A stretch of DNA of 64,000 bases from Mercenaria mercenaria (Eukaryota > Mollusca > Bivalvia > Venerida > Veneridae): the NCBI RefSeq assembly GCF_021730395.1, contig NC_069362.1, forward strand, positions 90,660,001 through 90,724,000, read 5' to 3'. Positions 10,592-21,832 of the stretch are shown piece by piece; the first letter of the stretch is position 1, and each line of letters begins with the position of its first letter. The notes below the pieces were generated by a model that was not told where the DNA came from, ran no database searches, and saw only the letters and a list, made by a program, of their open reading frames with translations. A program made the translations under genes and the position numbers.

Positions 10592-12027
10592 ATATACTCG
10601 TTTCTTTCGTTTTCTTTTGACGAAAAATAATGTTGCCTTAGCAAAACTCCAAGTCTTTTCCGTACTTAATATTTTTAGGGATTTAGTGCGCAAATTACAG
10701 ATAACAACTAACGCTTTCAACTGAAAAAATCCGTGTACATATTCATCCAGGTACTAACAGGTCACACTTCGAAAGCCATGATTATGTTATTGTTTAATGC
10801 TAAAGGAATAGAGTTTATACTAAATGACAAAATCTTTGAAAAGATCCCTTGGAAGCATAGAAACGCAACCACGCAATATAATAGCAGACTTGTCTATTAA
10901 TGAGAGGTAATGAAATTTACAACAACAAATCTCACGCTCCCTAGCAACGGCATAAGCCGAATTCTATTGTAAAAATGAATTTACTTCATGATCCCAAATG
11001 ATCAGAAAATAAAGATATTGTACTTTTGAAACTTCAGATGTATTTGGTGTATAATTAAAAGAGATAGATATTCTTGAAATTTTGTACATATAAAAATATT
11101 GAACTTGAACATGCCATCTAGTAACGCAAGTAATTCGGATGTTATCGTTTGTATGTAAACAGGTTTTGCAGGTTAAAAACGTACTGGTTGAAAGTGTTCA
11201 AGGTCTTCAATATATATTCGTAATATAATTGAATGATCTAAACCTTGATCACTTTGTTTCTTAAACAGTTCTTGTTTTTTTTTAATTAGTGTAATGTTAA
11301 ATCTAATCTCAACAACGAATAATTGATTCTGAAATACTAAAATGGAGATATAGTTTACAAGAATGTGTTATTTTTTCTGTAAATATAAGGAGATAATCTG
11401 CTGAATATCTTTTAAATTACATGATTGAGGACAATGACTGCAAATGCTTAATTCATCTGCACATACCAGTAAGCCAAAGGTTGTAACGGGGTGTTACATG
11501 TATAGTAGACATTTACTAGCAATTGTGTCATTTGTGTACAAATGGAGACATTGAAGATGAATTTCACTTTGTACTGACACGTGATAAATGTAAAACTCTC
11601 AGAACAAACTGATAATATCAAACGTTGTTGAACTCTCTAAATTTTTATTTGTTGTTGCTGTTACCGGTATATATATGTCTAAGTCTGTTCACTATGCTTT
11701 CAAAATACGTGAACAAGTACTAAATTGTTTCATAATGTTTAAAACATGGTCACAGGTACCACTGTTTTCTTATATGGAAGCTAACACCGTTTTTCCGGGT
11801 TTTTTTTAAATTTTATTTTTTATCTTTTTTATTATTTGTTTAAAGATTGTCGGCTGCCGTAGTCTGATATTTTTAAGAATGGTCTAAGAAGCAGTGTGGT
11901 GTCCAGCCTTCATTTAGTGATGTCAAATATACAAATTATTTGAAAAGATTAATAATATTCATTATATAGCCTTTCAGCTGAAACATATAAAGATCGGTAT
12001 GTATAAACACCTAATGAAATACATACC
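10592..12027. other. intergenic sequence, nothing recognised
   Basis: AT-rich, without long open frames, SINE boxes or palindromes that I could find. Confidence 0.4.
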
Positions 12028-12141
12028 GGGCCTCCGTGATTAAGACTACTGTACCCGCCCCCACCCCGCTCCCCGCACCCACCGTTGTGGGTTCGAAATA
12101 TGGGGTTTACAGACGGTCGGTGGTCCTACCCAGTCTATTCA
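12028..12141 (+). mobile_element. tRNA-derived SINE head, truncated
   Basis: GGCCTCCGTGATTAAGACTA... (A-box region, degenerate) and GTGGGTTCGAAATATGGGG (B box GGTTCGAA, about 12088-12097) followed by ACAGACGGTCGGTGGTCCTACCCA match, from memory, the head and early body of a common bivalve tRNA-derived SINE. The usual body and the GTTAAACCC tail are missing. The sequence passes straight into the LINE at about 12142. Confidence 0.65.
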
Positions 12142-13082
12142 ATTTCAGACACATCTTACTGCCATTGTTGAAAATGAAAAATTGTTTATTCAAGGTTATA
12201 ACAACTGTTTGTATCGTCGAGATTCTACTGCACACTCAAGTGGAATTTTGATATACGTTTCTGAAAAAAATAGTATCTTGTCGAAAACTAGAATTTGAAA
12301 ATCTTTCAGTAGATGCTATTTGGTTAGAAGTTAAATTAGGTATTATGTCTTTTTTACTGTGCTGCGTTTACCGACCGCCAAATAAGCCTGTAGCATTTTG
12401 GAACGATTTAGCGGTAATGCTAGACAATGCTTTAGATATGAATGAAAACTTAATTGTCGTTGGAGATATAAATGAAGATCAGTTTAAACATAATTGCCAC
12501 TTAAAACAGATCATGCTTTTATATAATCTACATAATGTAGTCACAAATCCGACACGGGTCACGGCGACCTCATCTACACTTATAGATCCAATTCTAGTTT
12601 CTGATGATTTATCGTGTCTACACAGTGACGTTTTTACAGTTCCTGACAATATCAGTGATCATAAAGCGACTTGTGCATTTTTCAAAGCCCCGTTTTCTTG
12701 TCAAATGTCCAATAAAAGGAAAGTATGGTTTTACAATAGAGCCGACTTTCAGTCCCTAAATAACTATATTGCAAATGCTGATTGGTCGTTTCTTAACTCT
12801 ATTAACGTTAATGATGGTGCAGTTTTATTAACTGAAAAACTTAGATTATATGAAAAAGTGTATACCATATAAAGAAGTCACTATCAGACCATACGACAAA
12901 CCATGGTATGATTCAACCATAAGACTGTATTCTCGCAAACGTGATAGACAAAAATCCATTGCAATTTCTACTCATAATACAAACCATTGGAATACTTATA
13001 AAAAATTAAGAAACAAAGTAAACAATTTAAAAAAACATGCCAGAGAAAAATTTTATGTTAATTTGGAGGCAGCCTTGTCGAT

Positions 13083-14150
13083 TTGAATACAAACAATCAA
13101 AAACAATATTGGAAGCTTCTGCGTAGTTTCCTTAAAACTAAAAATTTTTCAGAAGTTATCCCCCCTTTGAAAACTTGTAATTCTGACGGCACAGAAATGT
13201 ACCACTTCTCTGACTCCGAAAAAGCTAATTGTCTAAATGAATACTTTGCATCAATATCACACCTTGATGACGTTGATGAAGTGCCATCGCATATGCCCGA
13301 CTATACAGATGCTAGTTTATCTACTATAGAAATACAAGAATCAGAAATTCAGGACATAATTAAAATCTTAGATATTAATAAAGCGGTCGGTGAAGACCTA
13401 ATTAGTCATAAAGTATTGAAAAATATTTGCAAAACAATTTCCAAACCTCTTTGTACATTATTCAATAGGTCTTTGTCAGAATGTGTTTTTCCTGAAATTT
13501 GGAAATCAGCAATTGTAATGCCACTTTTTAAGAAAGGAGATAATAAATTGACTTCTAATTATCGTCCTATTTCACTTTTAAGTTGTCTAGGAAAACTTAT
13601 GGAAAGAATTCTACACAAACACATGTATAACCATTTGGTAGCTAATCAACTTATTTACTCTAAACAATCCGGCTTTTTGAAAGGACATTCTACGGTTTAT
13701 CAATTATTAGATATGTACCATCAAAATGTTCAATCTCTAGATACCAAAACTTATACTTGTATCGTATTTTATGACATCTCTAAGGCCTTTGATAGAGTTT
13801 GGTACAAAGGTCTCCTTTATAAACTACAACTAAATGGTATCAAAGGAAATTTGTTAAAATGGACCAAGAGTTATCTTGAAAACAGAAACCAGAAAGTTTT
13901 TGTTGGCTCTTCTTTATCTGAACCTCTCAGCGTCAATGCCGGGGTGCCCCAAGGCTCAGTCCTTGGGCCCCTTTTCTTTCTAGTATATGTTAATGACATC
14001 ATTGAGAAATTGTTATGTATTGCACGTCTTTTTGCGGATGACACTTCTTTAGCATGTACTACATCTTCTTTGACTGATCTTGAAGGAATTGTTAACCATG
14101 ATCTTGCCATGATAAATGCATGGTCTAAAGGTCTAAAAAATGGCTTGTAA
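13083..14150 (+). pseudogene. reverse transcriptase part of the LINE
   Basis: The longest open frame of the window (355 codons) and the best preserved part of the LINE. It contains the RT palm: the aspartate of YDISKAFD, the PQGSVLGPLFF turn and FADD. The ATG at 13083 is a chance start after a frame change, since the preceding frame (12850-13086) flows directly into it. The frame is lost again within the thumb near 14150. Confidence 0.85.
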
Positions 14151-14640
14151 ATTCTAATCCGAATAAAACAGAAGCAATGTTTTTTACTTTACAACAAAAT
14201 ATCAACAAACCATTTTTGACATTTGATAACGTACCTGTAAGATTTGTTGAACGACATAAACGCTTAGGTTTAACACTAAGTTCAAATGGAAAATGGCATG
14301 ACCACATTGACCAAATAACTACATCAGCTTCAAAATTGTTAAGTATAATGAGAAAATTAAAGTATACTCTTAATAGACAGACTCTTTATCAAATATATAT
14401 ATCTTTCTTAAGACCTGTTTTAGAATATGCTTCTGTAGTGTGGGACGGCTGTACTCAGTACGAAAAAGAAAAACTAGAAAAAATTCAACATGAAGCAGCC
14501 CGTATTGTAACTGGACTTACCCGGTCTGTCTCAATTCAAAATTTATATCAGGAAATTAACTGGCTCTCACTATCTGACAGACGATTATATCAAAAACTTT
14601 AATCACATTTAGAATTCGCAATGGTGATGCGCCCGAGTAT

Positions 14641-15210
14641 TTGAATAATATTTTTCCAAACATTGTCAACAATTCTACACATTACAACTTAAGAAACGCT
14701 GAAAATTTTATAATCCTCAGTCGAAGAACTCAGATATTTTCTAATTCCTTTGTGCCTTCTGCTATTGATATTTGGAACAATTTGAGTCCTGAAATAAGAG
14801 CCACAAACACCTTATCAAGTTTTAAAAGATTGTTAAAAAATACCGTTTTTCCAACTACAGAAACTCCAAAATGGTATCTTGTAGGAGAAAGAAAATTTTC
14901 TATAATTCATGCAAGGCTTAGAAACGCGTGCAGTAATTTGAATTTTCATTTATTTTGCAACCATCTGTCTCAGGACTCAATCTGTTCTTGTGGAGAAGAT
15001 TGTGGAGAAGATATTGAAGACGTTAAACATTTTCTTTTCACTTGTACGATATATACAAATCAAAGGATTAAACTTTTCCACGATCTAAGGCAATTTCATC
15101 CTTTAAATACCCAACTTCTTTTAGTTGGTAATTCCGAATTGTCATATGAAGACAACTGCAAAATATTCTGCTCAGTCCAACATTACATAAAATCAACCAA
15201 ACGCTTTTGA
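14641..15210 (+). pseudogene. C-terminal domain of the LINE protein
   Basis: This 189-codon frame continues the LINE. A segment NLRNAENFIILSRR-TQIFSNSFVPSAIDIWNNLSPEIR is the usual post-RT block of CR1/L2/Jockey-like elements. A Cys/His-rich stretch (CSCGEDCGEDIEDVKHFLFTC) and the end HYIKSTKRF follow. The stop at 15208-15210 is probably the natural end of the protein. Confidence 0.8.
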
Positions 15211-15830
15211 GACTCACCATATTTAGCAGGCAATATTATTCAATTTATTCATTTATAATTATATAAGTTTATTATTGACAAGACCCCAGTTGTTTCTTTT
15301 TTATGTTCTTTTTCCCCAAATGTAGTACATGTTAATGCAATTGAATTGTATCTTCTTTTTTTGTACTCTTACATCTTTTTGTACACTGACTAGTCACAAA
15401 TATGTTTGTCTATATAAGTCACATGTACTCGTTTCTCCTTTTCAAAGTTTTTTTCCCTAATGTAGTACAATGCAAATTAATTGCATCAGTTTTACTCTTA
15501 CATCTATCTATACATTGCCACTAGTCACAAATGTGATTGCTTTTATAAGTACACATGTACTTGTACCTCATACTTATTTCAACTCTTTTTTTTTCTTTCC
15601 ATTTTTTTGTAGCTATTATATTGTAAATTTATTATTTACCACACATGTACCTGATTAGTTGTCATTGTTGTAAATTAAATATGTAAATATTTGCATTAGG
15701 GAAGACCCGTTACTAATGTTGCGAGAACTTGTGGGTCGACCCTTTTGCCTATTATATGTACAATTGACGTAGTTATCTGTTTATATATGTATATATTGGC
15801 AATAAAATATGTTTAAACTAAACTAATTCA
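15211..15830 (+). other. 3' untranslated region of the LINE
   Basis: T-rich sequence with two diverged copies of a GTAGTACATG...ACTAGTCACAAATNTG block (about 15322-15425 and 15460-15555). A conserved-looking GGAAGACCCGTTACTAATG and ACTTGTGGGTCGACCC follow, then AATAAA. The 3' end is the short AAACT repeat. Confidence 0.6.
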
Positions 15831-16460
15831 ATTTCAAATTTCGATACGTTAGCAAAATTTTCCCAAAACAGTCCAACACACAAAGAACATTTATTGATAA
15901 AAATATTTGTTGTATACAGTTTAAAAATGGCATGCCGAAAGTTGTTCCCCGAAATGTAAGTATCGTATTGTATTTTATTAAATAACATTTGAAATAAGTT
16001 CATTTTTTGTTCAGTGGTGACAACTGCTTGTGTCATAAAAGTACAAAGACTAGCCTAACTTAAAGACTCTTTAAAAGATCTGCAAGTCAAAGCAACGTAA
16101 AGCAAAACATTACAGAATACTTTTGGTACGTTATGAAATACTGAATATTTGTAAAACGGATTTAATCGGAAGAGTAATGTAACTTTTCTTCTTTCTTTAA
16201 GTATTGACATTAGATATTATTTTGCAAACAATGTCAATAACATTGTCTTGTATACCCCAAACAGCTTGGCGCGCAAAATACAATGTGGTCCAAATTTTGA
16301 AAGCGAAACAATGCACAGTATCTCTACAATGGTAGTAAAGATTGTTTATATTGTTATGAATTTGGTAGCTGATAGCTGAAATTGAAGAAAAACAACACAT
16401 TCAATCAACCGTGAATTTACATCACAAAACAATGTATAATTATCTTTCTCAGAAAAAGTG
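15831..16460. other. intergenic sequence 3' of the PAN/Link gene
   Basis: Downstream of the gene on the minus strand; presumably holds its 3' UTR. No domain-bearing frame was found. The open frames at 15818-16036 and 16197-16400 have no recognisable content. Confidence 0.4.
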
Positions 16461-17423
16461 TTAGTTAAGCTTGCACCATGCTACAGCTTTTGTATTGTTG
16501 CAATAAGCCACTTCTTCTGTATATGCAATCTGGTTGCACGAGTTTGATAATGGGGTCACTCCGCCATTTAGACCGTTCGATAACCAACCGCAAGCACAAC
16601 TGTTCATACCAAGCTGCCTAGCTTCTTCCAACTGAGCGGGTGTGGCAATTACAGCGCCTTGATCAAGACACGCCTGCACAGCTTCATCAAACGTCATCAT
16701 GTCCTTTTCAGAATCAGGATTCATGACACGTGCAACTACAATGAAGAAGTTCATCGTTTGTAAGAAAATAGATATTCCAAGTATAGCGCTGATATGTAAA
16801 CTTTATTAAATCCAACAATAGGATTTCAAGTTTTGAATAAGTGTTCAAAAGTCACACCTTCTAGGCAGTAAAATCTTCAAGCCGTTTCTATCTTTTGTAA
16901 TAAATACTTCTTCTGAGTGATTATTTTTATTGTTTTAATTTACCGACCGGAGAGTCGATGACCTTACGAAATCCATTTCAGCCAACAGAGGCTCCCGATT
17001 CAAAAGATTCCGAAACTTCATAAGCATCTCAATTAAATGTACTTAAGTTACATAAAAAAGATTTCGAAAAAATATTTGCAAATTTAACCTACCTGGAAAA
17101 TTAACTTTCGAGTAGGTGAGCCAACTTGTTGCAAGTTCCCATTTAGTGTACTGTGCTCGCATGTCATCCACAACGTTTTTGTCGGAAAGGAAGCATGTAG
17201 TACCGCTTAATTGCCACGATACAGCTTGACAATTTTTTGTGTTTTCGCAGCTAATAATACAGCCATTTAAAGTGTTCATCTGCTGTTGGCCTGTGATTGT
17301 ATCCATTCTCATTTTGCACTCTTCTTTGCGTCGCTTCCATTTGCTAGACATAGCTGTGGCACTCGACCAGAAAGGAAAAGTTAATTCTAGAACAAGTAAC
17401 AGAACTGCGAAGCACAAATCCAT
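16461..17423 (-). CDS. secreted PAN/Apple-like plus Link domain protein, two exons
   Basis: Exon 1 is 17093-17423 (ATG at 17423; donor CCAG|gtaggtt) and exon 2 is 16461-16735 (acceptor ttcattgtag|TTGCA). Joined they give 201 aa in frame. Residues 1-24 are a signal peptide (hydrophobic LLLVLELTFPF, then SSATA). Residues about 36-110 hold five cysteines in a PAN/Apple-like pattern (EECKMR, GCIISCENTKNCQAVSW, TTCFLSD). Residues about 111-201 are a Link domain: MTFDEAVQACLDQGAVIATPAQLEEA, then CACGWLSNG, then the late cysteines. Link domains bind hyaluronan or related glycans and PAN domains bind proteins or carbohydrates, so an extracellular lectin or matrix protein is likely. The Link domain is short at its C-terminus and the typical YDVYCF end is replaced by AVAWCKLN. 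No membrane anchor is seen. Confidence 0.85.
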
Positions 17424-18360
17424 ATTTTTTATTTTTACTTGTAACTTTAGGAATCCAGTTTCTTTATTTCAAATGTAGAAAACATTTAGATTTGTTGTCA
17501 ATTTAAATCATAATTTCTCTGTTAACATAGATCGTGACAAATGTGTTTGTTTCAAACTGTTACTGGGTGTTGCACAACTTCTCATATTCTATCCTCTGGA
17601 GATACACAGCCAGTTCATGGTTTATAGGATAACCATTTTAATCCATTTGACACTGCTAATGAGATTGTTTCTATTCCTCTCGCTTCATGTTGTGTGGTTT
17701 CAGTATTAATAATTTCAGAAATGGAACTAATGGGTTCATGAAATCTTAATGCCGGCATGTATCTTAGTCACATCTTAAATTGGTTACAATGTTGATATAA
17801 GATCCCGATGTTCTAATTAGATTTCATACGACTTCTGTTATGTTGACTGTTTATAATCATCTAAGATTAGGTAATAGCTGATATTTTACACATTATTAGT
17901 TAAAAGCCTCGGAAGAAAGTACAAGGACTATTTGGTAATATCAAAATACTTCAACAAGGAGGTGTTGTCAAGATCATTTTAACAGGGTATAATCCCTTTT
18001 AAGTTTTACGGGTACATCGACAACAACTAGTTTCAATATTCCAATTTTTTAAAACAACTGTAATATTAACACCAATTGTAGTTGTTATTGGACCAGTTTT
18101 TTATTTGAAAAACGCGTATTTTGCAAAAGATCGATATATTTTCAAGTTGTTTTTTTGTTGTTGTTTTTTTTTTTTCCTCATATCTCTTTACATCGAGAAA
18201 TGATTTCCTTATAACGAGAAAAGATCTCGAAATTAGTATTAGAAAAGCCTGTAGATGACCACTATTGTTGATGGAATTGGTATGTCAGAGGTAAAGGTAA
18301 CAAAGGCTATAGTATTTTCCTGTCAATGACTTTTAAAAGAATCGTTTGATTTAGACCGTC
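17424..18360. other. upstream region of the PAN/Link gene
   Basis: AT-rich; must hold the promoter and 5' UTR, but no certain TATA or initiator can be named. A T-rich run is at 18149-18176. Confidence 0.3.
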
Positions 18361-18369
18361 TGATTTGTA

Positions 18370-18700
18370 TTGGTCAGCGAGGGACCACAACGCATTTTGC
18401 GTCAAAGCTCAAGATCACAGTGGCTTGAACTGTAAAATATTCCAATCAATACTTTGAGAACTGTTTGATCTACAATTTTTATACTTATTCGGGTAAATGG
18501 GCTAGGGAGTAGATAGCCCCCGTTGTTTGGGGGAGGGGGCAACATATCAAAGGTAAATGCCACTGGGGCGTCTGATTTTTGAAAACGGATTTAGCTCAGT
18601 AACTGCGGAACAATTTGATCTAGACCCTTCAGTCTTAAGAGGGCCGTTGGCTTAATCCCAGATGATTTTTGAAGGTTAATGTCACAAGAGTATGAACTTT
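18370..18700. repeat. two degenerate units of a bivalve ~150-bp repeat
   Basis: Two diverged units share ACTG(T/C)GGAACAATTTGATCTA / AACTGTTTGATCTA and a following block on atmospheric repeats of the 'gaggtcaaaggt' kind (TATCAAAGGTAAATGCCACTGG at about 18545). A GC-rich CCCCCGTTGTTTGGGGG hairpin lies at about 18517. It resembles the general design of the arrays elsewhere in the window but is older. Confidence 0.4.
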
Positions 18701-19557
18701 ACTTGTAATCGTAATAACGAGATATTTTCTCGTTATTTCGAGCACATAATCTTACGAGGTTCATAAATTCAATCAATATTTTCATTTGTAACAACTAATT
18801 TCGGCTTTTAAAATCATTCTTAAATCTAAAAAAATACTACCGAAAATTATTCATCAGAATAATTTATAACTATTGTTTGGTTCTAGGAAAATGTAGAGGG
18901 CATTTTCGAAATTCTATTCTTTTTTTAGCTAAGCCATTGTAAACTTAAGTAATTTCTGAACGTCTGAATAGATTATTTCTATCATGTTTATTGTCTTGAA
19001 ACAGTAATGCTTTCTCATGTTCAATGCTTCTATCATAGCTATTTAGAATGCATTGATCGAATGCTCATGGTTGCAGTTCATGTACTTTAGAATGACTCAC
19101 CACTCCATAGGATGGGTGCCAGAATGTTCTAGCAGATCAGTATCGATGCCTGATTCCATGTCATTTCAATCAGTTTCGTCCGTTACAGGTATCTCCAGTT
19201 CATACATGTATGGCCGCACAGCATCTACATCAACGTGATCAATCGTTCCTATGACCTTTAAGTTATTCTACAAAAGTTACGTGAATAAAAGAGGCAATGT
19301 ATTGAGGGGTCGACCATTCGAAAGTATGGCTGAGCGAGGGTTGGTTGGGATATTTATTTGTTTATTTTTGTTTTGCTTTGTTTAAAGTCAGAATACCTTC
19401 AGTTGTTTTAAACTTGAAGACCGTCATTATTTTCAAACCAAAGACGTATTCTTTATTTTTCTAAAAAGTTTTTTTATTTAAAAACTAAGACGCATGATGA
19501 GATATACATTTTATATTTAGTAGTTTGCTTAATTAAGTACATGAGATAGATACAATA

Positions 19558-19722
19558 GGGTTATTATAACAGTAGATTGATCTGGTATGCAGTATTCGGC
19601 TCGAGTGGATTTTGCCAGATCGGATCTCACGAGGCGCGCAAGCGCCAAGTGTGATCCGACCTTACAAAATCCATGAGAGCCGAATACTAAGTCCCAGATC
19701 TAGGTACTGTTATTATATACCT
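19558..19722. mobile_element. palindromic MITE, about 165 bp
   Basis: GGTTATTATAACAGTAG-ATTGATCTGG at the left pairs with CCCAGATCTAGGTACTGTTATTATATACC at the right. GTATTCGGCTC pairs with GAGCCGAATAC, and the centre is GGCGCGCAAGCGCC near 19640. The whole unit can fold into one hairpin with few mismatches. No coding capacity. Confidence 0.8.
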
Positions 19723-21147
19723 TTACCATTTTGATTTTTGTTTTGTTCTTGAACGAAATCTTCAATGTTTATCGATATTAAATGGAACTTAGTGAAGTTT
19801 TTATGTGCGCTATTTATAGAAATGTGTCGGGTCATGGATATTTATGAAAATAGTCCGGCAGCATACAATACGGAAGGAACAATACGGAATTTAAAAGGTA
19901 CAATACGGAATTTTTGTCTGTCTGTTCATATTTAATTGTGAAATACAAGCCGATTTTTTTACAGAATTTATATAGGTATATAATAAATGCAAGTATTTTG
20001 TCTTATACTTCTGAGATTGAATTTTCAGATAAGAAGTAGTTTGGCGCAAATTATAGATCCTATTTTTTCACTGTATATACAATGAGCTACATGTTTCAAA
20101 TCTCATATTAATGTATGAAATTGATGACTCACAGAGTCACCAGGGACACAGCCAGCCAAAAGATAATGGATGTTCAGGGTCAACTTGTGATGGTCGGGGG
20201 TATGCTCCATCTAATTAAAGACAGGTTTGTAGGGTCAAACATTGAAGAAAAAACATGAAATTCATTTCTAATGTCATGTAAAAAAACACTGAATAGAACG
20301 ACGTGTTAGTCAAACTTATTGCATATGTAACTAAATAAAGTAACAAATTTGCACTGACTTTAAACGGTCATGAGCAGCTTGGGGCCAATATTAATTTTCG
20401 TGTGAGCTGGTGTGCCCACGGACTGTGAGAACTTTTGAAATAAATTGTTCATTTGGCAAACTCTTTGATTTAGTATGTTATAGGAATAGTTGATACATAA
20501 ACATTGTTCATGATCTTATATCTTACACACATCAGATTCTTGATTCTGATTATTTAAAGGCAGACTACACTGTTCAAGATGTTATTTAGGAAATGTTGAA
20601 AGTTTACAAAATCTCTGCTCAACTTTTGGGGTTTTAGATAATCATCAACATTGATCAGTAGTTATTCGGTCGAATCGTTTTGAATTTGTGGAACTAAGAA
20701 GTGAAGAAATGAAATAATTATAATAGAAAAAACTATATCTGTCATTTTCATTGAATGAGATTGTTTGTTTGTTTGTTTGTTTTTTTAAATTGTATCTAGA
20801 ATTACCTCCCTTTATTTATACTTCTAACATATGTTGGGATAATATTAAGCATTCAAGGTAAATTTTCTCTACTTAGGCTGTTCTTTTATGTGTCTGCTTA
20901 AAATCACATAATGTTGAAGAAAACTGATGAATTGCATTTTGTTTAAATAGCAATTTCGATATAAACAGCAATTTTAACTTTGAAGTACGTGGTGGGACTA
21001 AAAAACGCCAGTTTATCATACAGGGAATATGTGGACCTATCATTTTCTTTGTATTTCAGTTAAGTGATTGATATATAATGTTTTGGGTTAATTACTGCCA
21101 GTTCTGCTATGAAAATTGAACATATTTTAACTGTAAGATTTAATATT
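19723..21147. other. intergenic sequence
   Basis: No gene recognised. A (TTTG)n microsatellite lies at 20762-20780. Two short direct repeats GGAACAATACGGAA / GGTACAATACGGAA (19874-19910) sit close together. Confidence 0.4.
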
Positions 21148-21383
21148 TGAGCCGTGCCATGAGAAAACCAACATAGTGGGTTTGCGACCAGCATGGATCC
21201 AGACCAGCCTGCGCATCCGCGCAGTCTGGTCAGGATCCATGCTGTTCGCTTTAAAGCCTATTGAAATTGGAGAAACTGTTAGCGAACAGCATGGATCCTG
21301 ACCAGACTGCGCGGATGCGCAGGCTGGTCTGGATCCATGCTGGTCGCAAACCCACTATGTTGGTTTTCTCATGGCACGGCTCA
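21148..21383. mobile_element. palindromic MITE, family P1, copy 1
   Basis: Ends TGAGCCGTGCCATGAGAAAA and its reverse complement. Both arms carry the core GACCAGCATGGATCCAGACC, the CTGCGCATCCGCGCAG block and GTTCGCTTTAAAGCC / GTTAGCGAACAG, so the unit folds into a near-perfect hairpin with a loop near 21265. Four more copies lie at 30490, 33393, 36728 and 56516. This copy and that at 33393 are the least diverged. Confidence 0.9.
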
Positions 21384-21677
21384 TTTTACATTTAAGTACA
21401 TTCTAACCTTACGCGAAGGGACATTACTCGGGAGAACGTTTGAGAAACGCCAGAAAAGAAAACCACAACAATATGTCAAAATTATTGGGAACTGCGTGTT
21501 GTACGCAACTCGTACAACTTCACTTTCATATTTAATGTTTTTGCGGATGCTGTAAAGGTAACGTTTTATTGTTTATTTCTAAAATAAGACTAAATTTCGG
21601 CTGTTTTTTGTTGTCGCGCTCGTTCTAAATGTAAACCAAAGACGTTTTAAATCATTTGTATATATAATAAACAGAAA

Positions 21678-21832
21678 ATTCAAGGTTGTTTTTTTTTTGC
21701 ATGAATATGGTTTTTATTTTCATCTCGAGGTATGAAAAAAATATTTCACTCGTAGCTACGCCACTGGAGATAAATTTTAATTTCATACCACTCGATGAAA
21801 ATAAAATTCATATTCATGCAAAAAGCTTGAAT
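21678..21832. mobile_element. palindromic MITE, about 155 bp, second family
   Basis: ATTCAAGG...TTTGCATGAATATGG...TTTTATTTTCATC at the left is matched inverted by GATGAAAATAAAA...CATATTCATGCAAAAAGCTTGAAT at the right. The centre is near 21755. No coding capacity. Confidence 0.75.

Larger units (their letters stand above)
12142..15830 (+). mobile_element. LINE with AP endonuclease and RT, 5'-truncated and dead (CR1/Jockey group)
   Basis: It begins inside the endonuclease: SDTHLTAIVENEKL and GYNNCLYRRDSTAHSSGILI (12150-12240), CCVYRPPN (12358), VVGDIN (12448) and SDHKATCAFF (12655). The RT follows: NYRPISLLSCLGKLMERILHKHM (13555), QSGFLKGHSTV (13660), FYDISKAFDRVW (13768), AGVPQGSVLGPLFFLVYVNDI (13938) and the active site LFADDTSL (14026). 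Thumb and C-terminal region run to 15210, with a Cys-rich ICSCGEDCGEDIEDVKHF motif near 14980. The 3' UTR ends AATAAAATATGTTTAAACTAAACT (about 15800). Frame changes occur at roughly five places (near 12290, 12870, 13086, 14140 and 14600), so it cannot make a working protein. Confidence 0.9.
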
